40,348 nucleotides of DNA, from the NCBI GenBank assembly GCA_903909415.1, contig CAIVVS010000228.1, positions 1 to 40,348 on the forward strand, given 5' to 3'. Source of the DNA: an uncultured Pseudomonadota bacterium. Lineage in GTDB: Bacteria > Pseudomonadota > Gammaproteobacteria > Burkholderiales > SG8-39. This document shows positions 40,251 through 40,348 of the stretch, piece by piece. How positions within the stretch are numbered: position 1 is the first letter of the stretch; each line of letters opens with the position of its first letter. A model generated the notes under the pieces. It did no database searches, had not been told where the DNA came from, and saw only the letters and a program-made list of their open reading frames with translations. Both the position numbers and the translations under genes were made by a program.

Positions 40251-40348
40251 GCGCGCAGCGAGCCGCCCGCCTGAAGGCGCGCCTGACGGGCTGGGTCGCG
40301 GGCCGTCCGCGCCTGGCCGCGTTCGGCCCGGCGCTGGCCCGGCTCGGG
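40247..40348 (+). CDS. Start of the next secretion gene (PilN/GspL-C or GspM-like), partial
   Basis: An ATG overlaps the preceding stop (ATGA) and opens MSAQRAARLKARLTGWVAG, a basic amphipathic start such as precedes a membrane helix. Only 34 codons are inside the window, so the family cannot be decided; position suggests a membrane platform component. Confidence 0.5.
   Translation, partial: MSAQRAARLKARLTGWVAGRPRLAAFGPALARLG

Noticed and set aside
1..40348. Search for tRNA, rRNA, CRISPR arrays, insertion sequences and attachment sites
   Set aside because: No cloverleaf-like segment, regular spaced repeat array, transposase gene or flanking terminal inverted repeats could be recognised by eye.

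Overview
The window is high-GC DNA from a proteobacterium, most likely a betaproteobacterium of the Burkholderiales. The grounds are the Bug/TctC-type periplasmic receptor, the ferulate-type catabolic operon, the very high third-position GC and the style of the regulators. No rRNA, tRNA, CRISPR array, insertion sequence or phage gene was seen.

Layout. (1) 1-4258, minus strand: a phenylpropanoid side-chain operon, in transcription order a hydroxycinnamoyl-CoA hydratase-lyase homologue, an acyl-CoA synthetase, a Bug receptor and a short-chain dehydrogenase that runs off the left edge. (2) 4460-12541: housekeeping and signalling genes, namely a YihY/BrkB membrane protein, a small repeat-containing hypothetical, an AsmA-like protein, a CheY-like regulator with a Cache-type histidine kinase, a cyclic-nucleotide-binding protein with a degenerate GGDEF domain, and a short FimV-like protein. 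(3) 12916-27936: a copper block. A seven-gene minus-strand operon encodes a CotA-like multicopper oxidase with a Tat-type signal, a Sco-like protein, a Sel1-repeat protein, a secreted protein of unknown function, a 49-residue membrane protein, a TlpA-like thioredoxin and a CusF-like copper protein. Upstream of it lie a response regulator and an NtrB-like kinase, then two paralogous secreted proteins of about 860 residues, and a divergent Csp1-type copper storage protein with 13 cysteines. (4) 27991-35838: a dense signalling block with three more kinases (one lacking the phospho-acceptor histidine), a lone receiver, a receiver-EAL phosphodiesterase, a MerR-like HTH-receiver protein and a small membrane protein. 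(5) 36144-40348, plus strand: a type II secretion operon (gspG, gspF, gspE, a PilM/GspL-like gene and the start of the next gene).

The strongest new signal is regulatory. Good sigma-54 -24/-12 elements (GG-N10-GC) precede the multicopper oxidase operon, both large secreted proteins and the operon of the small membrane protein and HTH-receiver protein. Upstream of each, about 104-154 bp beyond the -24 element, lie copies of a palindrome of the form TGTCG-N6-CGACA, well conserved at two promoters and weaker at the other two. This is the usual geometry of enhancer sites for a sigma-54 activator, and it joins genes of unknown function to the copper oxidase. I infer a sigma-54-controlled, copper-dependent exported oxidase system with two large exported partners, dedicated copper handling and possibly its own type II secretion machine. 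Its substrate is unknown. The response regulator encoded in the block has receiver and linker regions but no AAA+ domain, and its apparent FIS-type HTH lies in a shifted frame, so the activator is probably encoded elsewhere.
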